NCBI GenBank assembly: GCA_001600355.1
Contig: BCJU01000003.1
Span: 1,306,519 to 1,370,518 of the forward strand
Length of the DNA stretch: 64,000 nucleotides
Direction of reading: 5' to 3'
From: Meira nashicola
Taxonomy: Eukaryota; Basidiomycota; Exobasidiomycetes; Exobasidiales; Brachybasidiaceae
In this document: in pieces, positions 20,317 through 29,730 of the stretch
Numbering within the stretch: the first letter of the stretch is position 1
Layout: the number at the start of each line of letters is the position of its first letter
Made by a program: the position numbers and the translations under genes
Notes under the pieces: generated by a model
Databases searched by the model: none
What the model saw: the letters and a program-made list of their open reading frames with translations, nothing else
Told to the model about the DNA's origin: nothing

Positions 20317-21678
20317 TTAGAAATACTCATCCAATCCTCTTGCTACCAACTCAAAGCATGAAATCATCACACCACATGCAGGTGCAACTTTAGCTACTCT
20401 AGGTGAAACTCCACGCATAAGACCTTTTGCACCTTCTGTTTGCATGATCTGTCGCCAGACTTCCATCGTTGTTTTTGGAATCTTGGCATTTGAGATACCA
20501 GAACGTGATGTTGTTTGATGTTCAAATGCTTGTAATCTTGTCTTGATCACATCGAATGGTTGTGTAAAGATGGCAGCAACGAAACCACTTGTTGCTCCAC
20601 TCAAAAAGGCAACAGCGAAATCTTGACGTCTTAAACTATCATCTCTACGTTCTCCAAATCCAGCTCCGCTTAAAACAAGCTTCATGCTCTCATATCCGGT
20701 AAAGTAGATTGCACTAAAGGGAACATCGCGATAAAGAGTTGGTACCAAACCTCTAAACAAAACTTTAGGTCCTTTATTCATCACTTCAGCTTGAAGATTT
20801 GCAAATGTGGTCGAAAGTTTATGAGAAGTTGTTGATGCTTGTAAACGAGTTCTTATTAATTCAAGAGGTGTGACAAGGGTTGCACTGATACTTCTTGCCA
20901 ATGCACCAGAAGTCAATGAGGCCATCATATGATAGCCAGACACATTGGAAAGCGAAGGTGAACTTGAAGTCGTAGCCGGAGGTCGAAGGGCAAGAATGTT
21001 TGTTCGAAAAAGATCGTAACAAGTCATATAAGTCAATTGTGAGGGAACTGTCATTACCAGTGTTGGCGTTAGACCTCTCCATAAACCTCGTATTCCTTCC
21101 GTTCTTCCTACTTTAATTACTCCATCCCATAAACCGCTTAAGCGATTATGATTTTGAATCTGTTTAAGTTCGCGAGCGGCTACTTTTTTATCGGGATAGA
21201 TACATGCTGCTCCTGACATATGATTTGCGGAAGTGTGAGTAGTTGGTTGTATAACTCTAGGTCTACTTGAACCAGATCCTGCACTACTGAAAGGCGCTGT
21301 CGATGTTCGTGAAGGAGGAGGTATTCGAGATGATGTACTTTTTGAACTACCTTCTACTCTAGGATCAAATTTGCATGCAACACCTTCTTGACTGACAACT
21401 TGTTTTGTTTGACAACATGAAGTACCAGAACCAGATCCTGTTGAAGGTTGAAATAAAGGTTCAGGTGGCGCTTGAGTTTGCATTCTAGTTTTAATCACAT
21501 CAAAAGGTGTCATTAAAAGTGAAGTTACACCAGCACTTGAAATTGCTGCAATTGTTTTATTTCTTCTTGATATCTGTCTTGGTTGTTGAATATTGTTTGA
21601 TGATGATGAATTTGCGGATGCCATCTCTGCATCAAAATCCAAAACAGTAATGGACTGAGATCCACTATTCGAAGACAT
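20317..21678 (-). CDS. MTM1: Mitochondrial carrier, Mtm1/SLC25A39-40 type
   Basis: A 453-residue carrier of the SLC25 family. The three repeat signatures are TPFDVIKTRMQ (57-67), TPLELIRTRLQ and QPFDVIKTRLQ; the PLELIRT form in repeat 2 is typical of Mtm1/SLC25A39/40, which take glutathione into mitochondria. The first matrix loop is greatly extended (about 70-165) and holds four cysteines (C88, C89, C102, C159). In SLC25A39 a four-Cys loop at the same place binds an iron-sulfur cluster and controls turnover. The chain is longer than a usual 300-residue carrier because of this loop and an N-terminal Ser-rich tail. Single exon. Confidence 0.82.
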   Translation of the reverse strand: MSSNSGSQSITVLDFDAEMASANSSSSNNIQQPRQISRRNKTIAAISSAGVTSLLMTPFDVIKTRMQTQAPPEPLFQPSTGSGSGTSCCQTKQVVSQEGVACKFDPRVEGSSKSTSSRIPPPSRTSTAPFSSAGSGSSRPRVIQPTTHTSANHMSGAACIYPDKKVAARELKQIQNHNRLSGLWDGVIKVGRTEGIRGLWRGLTPTLVMTVPSQLTYMTCYDLFRTNILALRPPATTSSSPSLSNVSGYHMMASLTSGALARSISATLVTPLELIRTRLQASTTSHKLSTTFANLQAEVMNKGPKVLFRGLVPTLYRDVPFSAIYFTGYESMKLVLSGAGFGERRDDSLRRQDFAVAFLSGATSGFVAAIFTQPFDVIKTRLQAFEHQTTSRSGISNAKIPKTTMEVWRQIMQTEGAKGLMRGVSPRVAKVAPACGVMISCFELVARGLDEYF

Positions 21679-22103
21679 TTTCTCTTTTTATGTTTTGCTT
21701 GCACATTCACAGCCTTAAAAGGCTATGAGATGTGAGATAGCAATAATCTTCTTTTTTTTCTCTATAATGAGGATCGATGATGGTAATCAAAGAGTGGCGC
21801 GAACTTAAGCCGGACAGGTACGCACTTTTTTTTAATAACTGATCCCCCCAAAAGCTTCTAAAAATTTCTAGGGTACTCGACTCCACAACAAGAAAAAATT
21901 AACCGTGTTCCTCACTGTATGGCTTAGTTTACCTAATAACCTAATCTGATAGTCCGAAACGCGTAAAAATGCATTCGAACGGAAATAAATCCGAAAGTGT
22001 GCGCTGCGTATTATATAAGCTGTTTATTGTTAATATTTATATGATTAACGCAATGAGAGTGAATGTTTTTTTTTGTAAATGAACAATACAACGAGTGACT
22101 ATT
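21679..22103. other. Intergenic region, nothing recognised
   Basis: Upstream of the Mtm1-like gene and downstream of the first seven-span gene. Contains ACGCGT at 21959-21964 and AT-rich sequence. No gene seen. Confidence 0.4.
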
Positions 22104-23912
22104 TTATAATTGATGAATACAATGAATGTTTGCTTGTTGATAGATATTATTCTTGTTATGTTCTTGATCTTCTTCTTCACTTATGATTGTTGATAAAGCT
22201 GGATTACTACTTTCATTCTCACCATTTTTAACAAAGATAGGTTCATAAACCCTAAAGAAAACACAAAAAGCGCAAATTGAACCAAAAAGGATGATTGTAT
22301 ATAAAACTGCCAATAAAGCGATTCCTGCAAAACGTTGAGCATAAGTTGCAATTCGATTTGGAGTCGGTTGTTCTAAAGATCCATAAAATGTTAAACCAAA
22401 CATTAAAACGATTGCACTTAAAACAGCACAACCTGGACTGATTACTAATGTTTGAATGATTATATTGACCATTGCTTTTTTAAGTTCAATCTTTTGTTCG
22501 TTTATCGAATAATTCATACTTTCTTTTTGTCTTTTATCAATCATCTTTTGGGTCATGATAAAATTTGGTAATTTGAATCGAGGAAACTTGTTTGATGTAG
22601 AGTGTTGTTGTTCTTGTTTAGGTTCTTTATTGACTTCATTAAATGAACATGCTGAATGAATACTATCACAACTTTCTTGATGGATTACTAATTCAGGTAC
22701 ACAACCATCAAATGATCTTGGAATATGTTCAACTATAACCTTACATCCTAAATCTCCTAAACCTGAATGTGATTGTTGACCATCATTTGAAATATTTGCA
22801 CCAATTCCTCCTCTTTCTGACCAAAGTGGTAATCTGTTAACAAAAGCATCTTCTGAACTTATATGATGATTTCCAACGACGCCAAGGAGTTCTGGATTGT
22901 GTAAATTTGGTGGTTTGATTGTTCTTGTCCTTGTTGTTGTAGGTAATGATTGACTTTTATGTGAAGATGTTGCACAGACAGTTGTTACAATAAACTTTAA
23001 TTCTTCCAATTTCGTTTTTCCAAGTTCAATTTTAACTGCTTTTATTAAACGAAAAGCAAAAGCCGTATAAGTAACGAAACAAAATAAACCCCAAAAAGAC
23101 CAAACGCAAAAAGTTATTGAAGCAATTTTTATAGCTTTTAAATTTTCATACCAAATCTCTTGTCCTTCTAAAACCATTTCTTGTGTGAATTCGTTGACGT
23201 TTGAATATTTTAATTGCCATTCTTTTTCACGTTCATATGTTCTTACTTGAATTGAATTTGCAATAAATGAAGGTATTGCAACAGAAACACAGGTAAATGT
23301 AGGAATAAGAATTGCCAAAAGATTAAGTGTGATTGCATGTTGACCGATAAAATTAAAAAAGCTCTTTATGTTTTGCTTTCCATCTTTTCTGATTGGTGTT
23401 GGATCTCTTGGAGTAGCATAATGTGCACCTAAAGCAGCAAAGAAAGCTCCAAATACTAGTATACTCCAAGGAAGTAAAATCCATAAAAGGATGTTTTTTG
23501 GTTTATTCGAATTAGGAATATAATAAAAACGTAATTCCAAAATCATTGCAATAAAGATTACAACAAAAGTACCTTGAATAACGATAAAAGTTAAGATTGT
23601 ATTTGGAGCAATTACTGAACCTGCTGATGTCTTAACGATACGAAAAAGCCAAAAGTTCCTTTCGTACATCCTTCTTGCAATGATTAAAATGAAAATAATC
23701 AATAAAAAACATAAGATTCTTGCTCCAACTTTCATTTGCAACATAAGATGAGGAATCGGAAATGGAAAAATGAAGATGTTTTTCATGAATTGACGTAATT
23801 CATCTACATTTTCGAAATTTGGAAAAATTGCCCTAGTTGATTCTGATCCCCATGATAGATGTGACCTTGGCGGAGGTGGAAGAAGTTGAAAGTTGAACGA
23901 ATAAAGAGACAT
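22104..23912 (-). CDS. Unrecognised seven-span membrane protein, array member 1
   Basis: A 602-residue protein of a family I do not recognise. Hydrophobic spans lie at about 62-79, 107-127, 140-165, 193-219, 261-289, 480-510 and 530-560. The stretch between spans 5 and 6 is a long hydrophilic linker of about 190 residues. The N-terminus MSLYSFNFQLLPPPPRS precedes a conserved SWGSESTR. RRMYERNFWLFR follows span 1, LEQPTPN-type EQP follows span 6, and RVYEPIFVKNG follows span 7. All are shared with the next two genes. Seven spans with a long fifth-to-sixth linker is the general plan of a G-protein-coupled receptor, but I see no receptor family signature, so a receptor role is only a possibility. 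Single exon. Confidence 0.75.
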   Translation of the reverse strand: MSLYSFNFQLLPPPPRSHLSWGSESTRAIFPNFENVDELRQFMKNIFIFPFPIPHLMLQMKVGARILCFLLIIFILIIARRMYERNFWLFRIVKTSAGSVIAPNTILTFIVIQGTFVVIFIAMILELRFYYIPNSNKPKNILLWILLPWSILVFGAFFAALGAHYATPRDPTPIRKDGKQNIKSFFNFIGQHAITLNLLAILIPTFTCVSVAIPSFIANSIQVRTYEREKEWQLKYSNVNEFTQEMVLEGQEIWYENLKAIKIASITFCVWSFWGLFCFVTYTAFAFRLIKAVKIELGKTKLEELKFIVTTVCATSSHKSQSLPTTTRTRTIKPPNLHNPELLGVVGNHHISSEDAFVNRLPLWSERGGIGANISNDGQQSHSGLGDLGCKVIVEHIPRSFDGCVPELVIHQESCDSIHSACSFNEVNKEPKQEQQHSTSNKFPRFKLPNFIMTQKMIDKRQKESMNYSINEQKIELKKAMVNIIIQTLVISPGCAVLSAIVLMFGLTFYGSLEQPTPNRIATYAQRFAGIALLAVLYTIILFGSICAFCVFFRVYEPIFVKNGENESSNPALSTIISEEEDQEHNKNNIYQQANIHCIHQL

Positions 23913-24450
23913 CTTTCAAGTAATAGAGACATAGATAGAGATGAGCTGGTAGTATGAGGATGGAAGAAGGTATATCATGTGGTTTTTATAAAGCAAATCA
24001 TTCATTAAGTAACGCCAATGTCGTGCTTAGGCAGATTGTTGGAAGAATTCCTTGAGGAAAATTCAAACCACGAAAAATGCAGGCGTTGTAGGAGTTGGAA
24101 ATGAAAAAAACAAGAACCCCCCGACTCAGATTTTCCTTATTCATTGACAAAAGTGGGACCGTGGATTTAAGTAAGTATGTTTACTTGGATAATTTGTACA
24201 AATGTAAACTATAAAAGGAGGAGGGACCGCTGAAATACTCTAACTTAAATGAATGTTTTTGATACGGAAGAGGATCAAAAGGAATGAATTGTGCAGATAA
24301 GAAACTCTTAACAAGCCGATCAGCCGTAAGCTAAAAGTTAATTTGTAATAAAGATGTTCGGCTCCGATTTATGATTATCCTTCATATCGTCACGGCGCCG
24401 ATGATATACCATTGCGGCATTCTTGTGTCATTCATAATTGTTAATAAAGT
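23913..24450. promoter_or_regulatory. Promoter region of array member 1
   Basis: A TATAAA on the minus strand (23985-23990) lies 73 bp upstream of the ATG at 23912. The rest is AT-rich spacer down to the end of array member 2, without a recognisable gene. Confidence 0.45.
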
Positions 24451-26160
24451 TTATTGACCTCCTTCATCTTCCGCAACTCTATCAATCATTGTTTCTCTTG
24501 ATTCTGTATCTCTTGAAGAAGTACCACTTTTAACGAAAATTGGTTCGTAAACACGAAAGAAAACGCAAAAGAAGCAGATTGAACCAAAAGTGATAATTGT
24601 ATAAATAACGAATAGGATTGCAATACCTAGAAAACGTTCAAAATAAGTTCCTATCATTAAACCATTATCTTGAAAAGGTTGTTCGAATGAACCATAAATC
24701 GTTAAAGCTAACATTAATGCAATTCCTCCCATAAGTGCACAACCAGGACTGATTGCTAAACATTGTGCGAGGATATTAAATGCTGCCCTTCTTAATTCTT
24801 TCTTTTGTTCATCTATTGAGGCTAACATACTCTCTTTCCTCCTTTTATCCAACTTTCTTTGTGTGATAACAAGATTTGGTAATCGTACTTTTATAGGATT
24901 GCTTTCATTTTTAGTTAATTCGCTATCCAACGTAAAACTCAATTGAGATCTTGATCGTTCTTTTTGTTGTTGTGTTAATAAATTTGCACTTGCACTAGAT
25001 GGAACTTGTAAATTTTCATTCTTATCCAATTCAAAAGCATCAAAACAATTTTGTAAGTCATTTTGCATAGTATCAGTACCCCTCACTTCCTTTTCTTGTT
25101 CTTCAGTAATGCTTGGTAACCTTTTTGATCGTCGAACATTCATCTCTACACATTCTCCTTCATTTTCTCTAGATATGATTGCTTTCTTTGATACTCTTTG
25201 TTGTTCTTGAGAAGGTGTATTTTGTGTTTTAGTTGCAATTAATAACATTTCTTCTCGTTTTGTCTTTTTAACTTCTTTATAAATCGCTCTAACCAATCGT
25301 AAAGAAAGAGTTGTATATAAAAAGAAACAAAAGAATGCCCAAAAGAACCAAATACATAACGTAATAGAAGCAAAGTATAATCCTGGTAAAGTTTCAAACC
25401 AAATCTTTTGTGCTCTTATCACCATTTCTTGTGTAAATTCTGTTGAATTTTCATAATCTTTTAACCATTGTTCTTGTTGTCGTTTTGCCCGCATATATTT
25501 GGAATTTGCAATAAATGTAGGTACGGCAATTGTGACGCAAGTGAATGTTGGAATTAAGATTGCTAAAATATTTGCAAGGGTAGCATTAAAAAGAATTCTT
25601 TTTAACCATGCTTTCGTGCCACGATTCGTTTCTTTGCTTAGACTTTCAAGTGTTTGAGGAGTTGCATAATGAGTTCCTAAAGCGGCAAAGAAAGGACCAA
25701 AGATTAAAATACACCAAGGTAATAAAATCCAAAGGAGTAAATTATCAGGTTGATTTGATCCTTTATCATAATATTTTCTTATTTCCAATAAAAGTGCAAT
25801 TAAAACAATAACGAATCCACTTTCTATAACGATAAATGATAACATTGTATTAGGTACGACAATCGTTCCAGAAGGTGTTTTGGCAAATCGAAAAATCCAA
25901 AAATTATGTTCATACATTCTTCTTGCAATGATTGAAACTGAAACTACGATCAGAAAAACTAAACATGCTACGCCTATCTTGATCTGTAAAGTTAAATGCG
26001 TAACTTGAAAACGATAAATGAATAAACGAAGAACGAATTCTCTTAGTTGATTCACATTATCGAAATCCGGTAATCGACCCCTTGTATTTTCTGAGCCCCA
26101 TGAAAATACACTTCTTTCAGGGGGCGATAAAAGTTGAAATGAATTTGTGTAAAGTGACAT
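24451..26160 (-). CDS. Unrecognised seven-span membrane protein, array member 2
   Basis: A 569-residue paralogue of the genes on both sides. The open frame begins earlier with TTG, but the ATG at 26160 restores the family start MSLYTNSFQLLSPPERS. It keeps SWGSENTR, RRMYEHNFWIFR after span 1, FAALGTHYATP at span 3, EQPF after span 6 and RVYEPIFVKSG at the end of span 7. The linker between spans 5 and 6 is about 165 residues, Ser-, Lys- and Glu-rich, and ends in the conserved RRKESMLASIDEQKKELRRA just before span 6. The linker sequence itself has diverged, which suggests that the membrane core carries the shared function. Single exon. Confidence 0.75.
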   Translation of the reverse strand: MSLYTNSFQLLSPPERSVFSWGSENTRGRLPDFDNVNQLREFVLRLFIYRFQVTHLTLQIKIGVACLVFLIVVSVSIIARRMYEHNFWIFRFAKTPSGTIVVPNTMLSFIVIESGFVIVLIALLLEIRKYYDKGSNQPDNLLLWILLPWCILIFGPFFAALGTHYATPQTLESLSKETNRGTKAWLKRILFNATLANILAILIPTFTCVTIAVPTFIANSKYMRAKRQQEQWLKDYENSTEFTQEMVIRAQKIWFETLPGLYFASITLCIWFFWAFFCFFLYTTLSLRLVRAIYKEVKKTKREEMLLIATKTQNTPSQEQQRVSKKAIISRENEGECVEMNVRRSKRLPSITEEQEKEVRGTDTMQNDLQNCFDAFELDKNENLQVPSSASANLLTQQQKERSRSQLSFTLDSELTKNESNPIKVRLPNLVITQRKLDKRRKESMLASIDEQKKELRRAAFNILAQCLAISPGCALMGGIALMLALTIYGSFEQPFQDNGLMIGTYFERFLGIAILFVIYTIITFGSICFFCVFFRVYEPIFVKSGTSSRDTESRETMIDRVAEDEGGQ

Positions 26161-26557
26161 GTTTAGTTGAAGATGAGAGATTAACAAAACGAAAATAAAA
26201 ATGATGTCTGCATTTTATACCCTTCACCAAATCATATTGCAATAAACAGTTTTTTATTTGCCACGCATAGTTGTGCAGCTGCAATAAGAATAATGATGGC
26301 CTTCAAACCTCTAATCAAGATTTCCTTCAATTCAATTCCCGTAAATGCCACGCTAAAGATGGCGGTCAAAGCGTAGAACAATGCCAAGTACCAGGAAGGA
26401 TATTGCATAACCATAGTCGCAACCCTTTAACTTCCCATGAAGGTGCACTGGGCCATGAATTAGCGTAGCGCAGAACATTGTTCCATTGAAGGCTGAATAA
26501 ACAACATGTATTAAAAATTAAAAAGAGTGAATTTTTTAAAGGGCCAATTGCAGTTCA
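26161..26557. promoter_or_regulatory. Promoter of array member 2, with a possible gene relic
   Basis: A minus-strand TATAAAA (26213-26219) lies about 53 bp before the ATG at 26160. Overlapping it, 26232-26414 minus encodes 60 residues with two hydrophobic stretches, and the adjacent frame upstream reads protein-like (VLRYANSWPSAPSWEV). This could be a decayed membrane-protein gene or chance. Confidence 0.3.
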
Positions 26558-28800
26558 TTAAAAGTACTCCCTATCCTTAGTTGCGGGGTAATGTTCCGCT
26601 AAACGGGCTTCCGGTATCTTTTCCTTTCGTATAATCACCACGGAATTATTAACTGGCTCGCCTTCTTTTGCTTTTACTTCAAAAAGGTCACTTTGTTTCT
26701 TCTTTATACTCCTATACTTTCTCTCTGATTCTCTTAATTCCATATCCGAATATTGACGATAAATTGCTCGCTTAGGCTGATGTTGTCCATCTTGCATAAA
26801 TGAAAGCTTTTTAATGGGAAAATGTGACTGTAAAGATGAATTCTTTTCTTGACTGCTCTGAGAAGAGCTATGTTTTGAATTTATTCTCTCAATCTTCTTT
26901 GAAGGATTTCCCAACATACTCCTAACCAATGCTTGTGGATAACGAATTTTATTTCTCACCCTTGGATCTGCTCCGCCAACACGAATAAAGTCTTGCAACT
27001 TTGAACTTGAAGAATCAATCGTACGCAGCAAATCAATCGTTCTCCTATCACCATTTCCTGAAAAACCAAAAGAAGATAAAGTTGCCGTTGCTGAATAATT
27101 GACGAAAACTGGTTCGTAGGTTCGATGAAAAATTGCACCTGCACAAACCCAACCGAAAAAAGAAACAACGTACATTACCACCAATAAAGCAACTGCTCCG
27201 AAAAATTCAAATTTCGTTCCACCATTATGAGGTTGTTCAAACGATCCATGTAAAACCAATCCCATCATAAGTGCAATAGCACCAAAAGCAGCGCAACCTG
27301 GACTAACGATTGCAAATTGTGTAAAGATGTGCATCGATGCTTTTCGAAGTTCTCTTTTTTGTTCATCACGCGAAGATATCATAGTTCCAACGGCACTATT
27401 TTGCGCTTTTTCTGCAGTCATGACAAGGTTCGGAATCAATTTCTTGAACAATTTCTTATTAGTAGGTGATCTCGGGTTTTGTTCAGCCAATGGATCAGAT
27501 GGATGTCCTTGATTTGGATCGAAACTGTCTTCTCTATTTCGACCTGTCATTGGAACTTCAACGCCATCATACCGACCTGCCTGACTTTCGTTTGGTCGTT
27601 GCAATTCATGAAAAGCAGCATCTTTGGGAGTTCTGACTTGATTTGGGAATGAATTGGTACTTTGAGCAAAGTATGAGTGATCTCCCTTTGGAATTTTACG
27701 TCTACCTTGTGCTTTGTAAGGTGTTGAATGTACTTGTTGTGGTGGTGTTGCTGCTTCTGAGGAGTCCCCTTCATTTTGTAAAGCGTGATTGCTCATCACC
27801 ATCCTAGTTTGAGTTACGACAAAGTTTGGTGCGACCATATTGCTTCTTGAAAGTTCTTCTCTGATCGTTCTCATTAATCGTAAAGATAAAAGAGTAGAAA
27901 TAATGAAACAGAATGAAGCCCAAAAGAACCAAAGACAAAAAGTGGCAGAAGCAATGAATGTGCTTTTCAAGAGAGTGAACCAAATAATTTGAGCTTCTGT
28001 AACCATATCTTGTGTAAACATCGTATAGCTTGAATATTTATCTGCCCATTGATCATGTAAATGATTAGCTCTTTGAAAGTAGGAATTTGCAATAAATGTT
28101 GGAACTGCAACAGTTAAAGATATCAAAGCAGGAAGTGCAACTGCGATTGCATTAATGATCCATGCATTTTTCATTAAATTTTTCAATGCTCTCGTTAGAC
28201 TTCGACTCGTTTCGTCCGAAGACGGTAAATGATTTGTTGGAGTAGCATAATGTGTTCCAACAGCAGCGAAGATTGCCCCAAAGATTGTGATACACCATGG
28301 AAGTGAGATCCATAAGATGAGATTTTCTGGTTTTAAAGTATGGTATTCGTGGTATTGCAAGGCTATAATTAGCAAAGCCATGAAAACGATCACAAAGTTT
28401 CCTTCGATGAAGCCAAATGATAGGATTGGATTAGGCTATTTAAACAAAGAGCGTTAGTTAATTCCAGCATCTCGATATATTAACATAGAGTACTCACAAC
28501 AATAATTGGACCAGATGAAACTCGAATAATTCGAAAGATCCAAAAATTTCTCTCGTACATGCGACGTCCAATAATCAAAAAAGAGACAAGTAACATCGTT
28601 CCAAAGATTGCAATTCCAATCTTGATTTGTAAAAATGCTGAATTTGCAAAATTGTACACGAAAAATCTTTTTACAAAAATTCGTAATTCTTCCACCGTTT
28701 CGAAATTCGGCAAAACTGCTCTCGTATTTTCGTTGCCCCATGATAAAGATGATCTGGGAGGTTTTGGAAGAAGATGAAAATTGTAGGAATAAAGCGACAT
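26558..28800 (-). CDS. Unrecognised seven-span membrane protein, array member 3 (one intron)
   Basis: Exons are 28498-28800 and 26558-28435, joined across a 62-nt intron (28436-28497) with GTGAGT donor, a CTAAC branch-like site and an AAATAG acceptor. The splice is supported because it rejoins GPIIV to PNPILSF, matching the uninterrupted paralogues. The product is 726 residues. It has the family start MSLYSYNFHLLPKPPRS, SWGNENTR, RRMYERNFWIFR, HYATP after span 3, the EQPHN motif after span 6 and RTYEPVFVNYS after span 7. It differs in a C-terminal extension of roughly 170 residues, basic and Ser-rich. It is the only member with an intron, so it is probably either the ancestral copy or one that gained an intron. 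Confidence 0.75.
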
Positions 28801-28889
28801 GATCTCCCAAAAGAAAAAAGGTGGATGAATGCGCTGAAAAGTGGGCTTACAAGAGATTTTGCTTTTAATGGTTGAAAATTATTCATCCT

Positions 28890-28897
28890 TATTTATA
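28890..28897 (-). promoter_or_regulatory. TATA box of array member 3
   Basis: TATAAATA on the minus strand lies about 90 bp upstream of the ATG at 28800. The other two members of this array also have TATA-like elements 50-75 bp upstream, so the three genes look regulated rather than constitutive. Confidence 0.5.
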
Positions 28898-28907
28898 CTT
28901 CTCCATC

Positions 28908-29282
28908 ATGGGCAACAACAATATATCGGCAAGTGAATTATTTCATGATCCTGCCCAAAAGGTCCAAACTCTCCCCACAAGATGGTTTTGGAATGCGCTT
29001 TCAGCAAAGGTAAAAGGGGTTCAAGCTGCATGAATTGAATATTTCACCAAAATTCGTCGATCTGATCTCGGAAATTAAAACGGTTTCATTATTAGTTGAT
29101 CCAGCAGGATACCAGTACGCGGAAATTTTATTTCCCATTTTTATTTTGGCTTGCTTGATTGCAGTGCCTGCATGACTCCTCAAAACGGGTGCATTCATCT
29201 GCAAGGTATTCATTTTGATGGCGACCAAAGCGTTCGTTGTTCACTGGCATTCTTGAACGAGTTTACACTCAATCAGGTCTAG
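28908..29282 (+). pseudogene. Possible decayed or spliced small gene
   Basis: Three overlapping plus-strand reading frames each look protein-like: 28908-29033 (41 codons, opening MGNNNISASELFHDP), 29023-29175 (through VDPAGYQYAEILF and a hydrophobic end) and 29172-29282 (through GIHFDGDQSVRCSL to a stop). They run in order along one strand but in different frames, as expected for a gene with frameshifts or for small exons whose splice sites I could not fix. I do not recognise the product. It could be chance. Confidence 0.25.
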
Positions 29283-29730
29283 AAGAAATGCGTGCGGGCG
29301 CGTTTACCCATTCGTGATACTAATTTGAGAACAGACCCTTTGCAGACAACTAAGTGTAGTAGAGTAGCCTTGTTGCTACGATCTNCTGAGGCTAAGCCTG
29401 TGTTCTAAAGATTTGTAGGTGTATAGAGCACATTCTACTTTTTTTTCTACAAATTGAAAAAAAAAGGTGCGGGGGGCAGGCACATAGGTAAAACAGGTGT
29501 TTTGAGGAAAACAAGCGAAACAAGCAAAACTAGCAAAGCAAGCGTGCCTGTTTTGCCCAAACTGCACTACACCTGTCATGGAATTGTGGGTTTCTTTCAG
29601 GGTGTTAATTGGCCCGAGCGAAGCTGGGGAAGAAGAGGGCAAGGCGTAAATCAATACATTCTAAATCGACAAGCTTTTAATACATACCATCATCCGTCTC
29701 TCAACAATCTTTGAAAAAAAGACAGATACT
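29283..29730. other. Intergenic region before the NIPSNAP gene
   Basis: It holds an undetermined base (N) at 29385 and a short 9-bp tandem repeat (listed separately). A 7-bp inverted repeat pairs CAGGCAC at 29477-29483 with GTGCCTG at 29544-29550. No gene recognised. Confidence 0.4.
29509..29544 (+). repeat. Four 9-bp tandem repeats
   Basis: AAACAAGCG, AAACAAGCA, AAACTAGCA and AAGCAAGCG run in tandem with no gap. They are a minor degenerate minisatellite inside a 7-bp inverted repeat, in non-coding sequence upstream of the NIPSNAP gene. Confidence 0.7.

Noticed and set aside
22104..28800. Seven-span array considered as STE3-type pheromone receptors of a mating locus
   Set aside because: The proteins lack STE3 features, have a much longer linker, and no pheromone precursor with a CaaX end was seen nearby.
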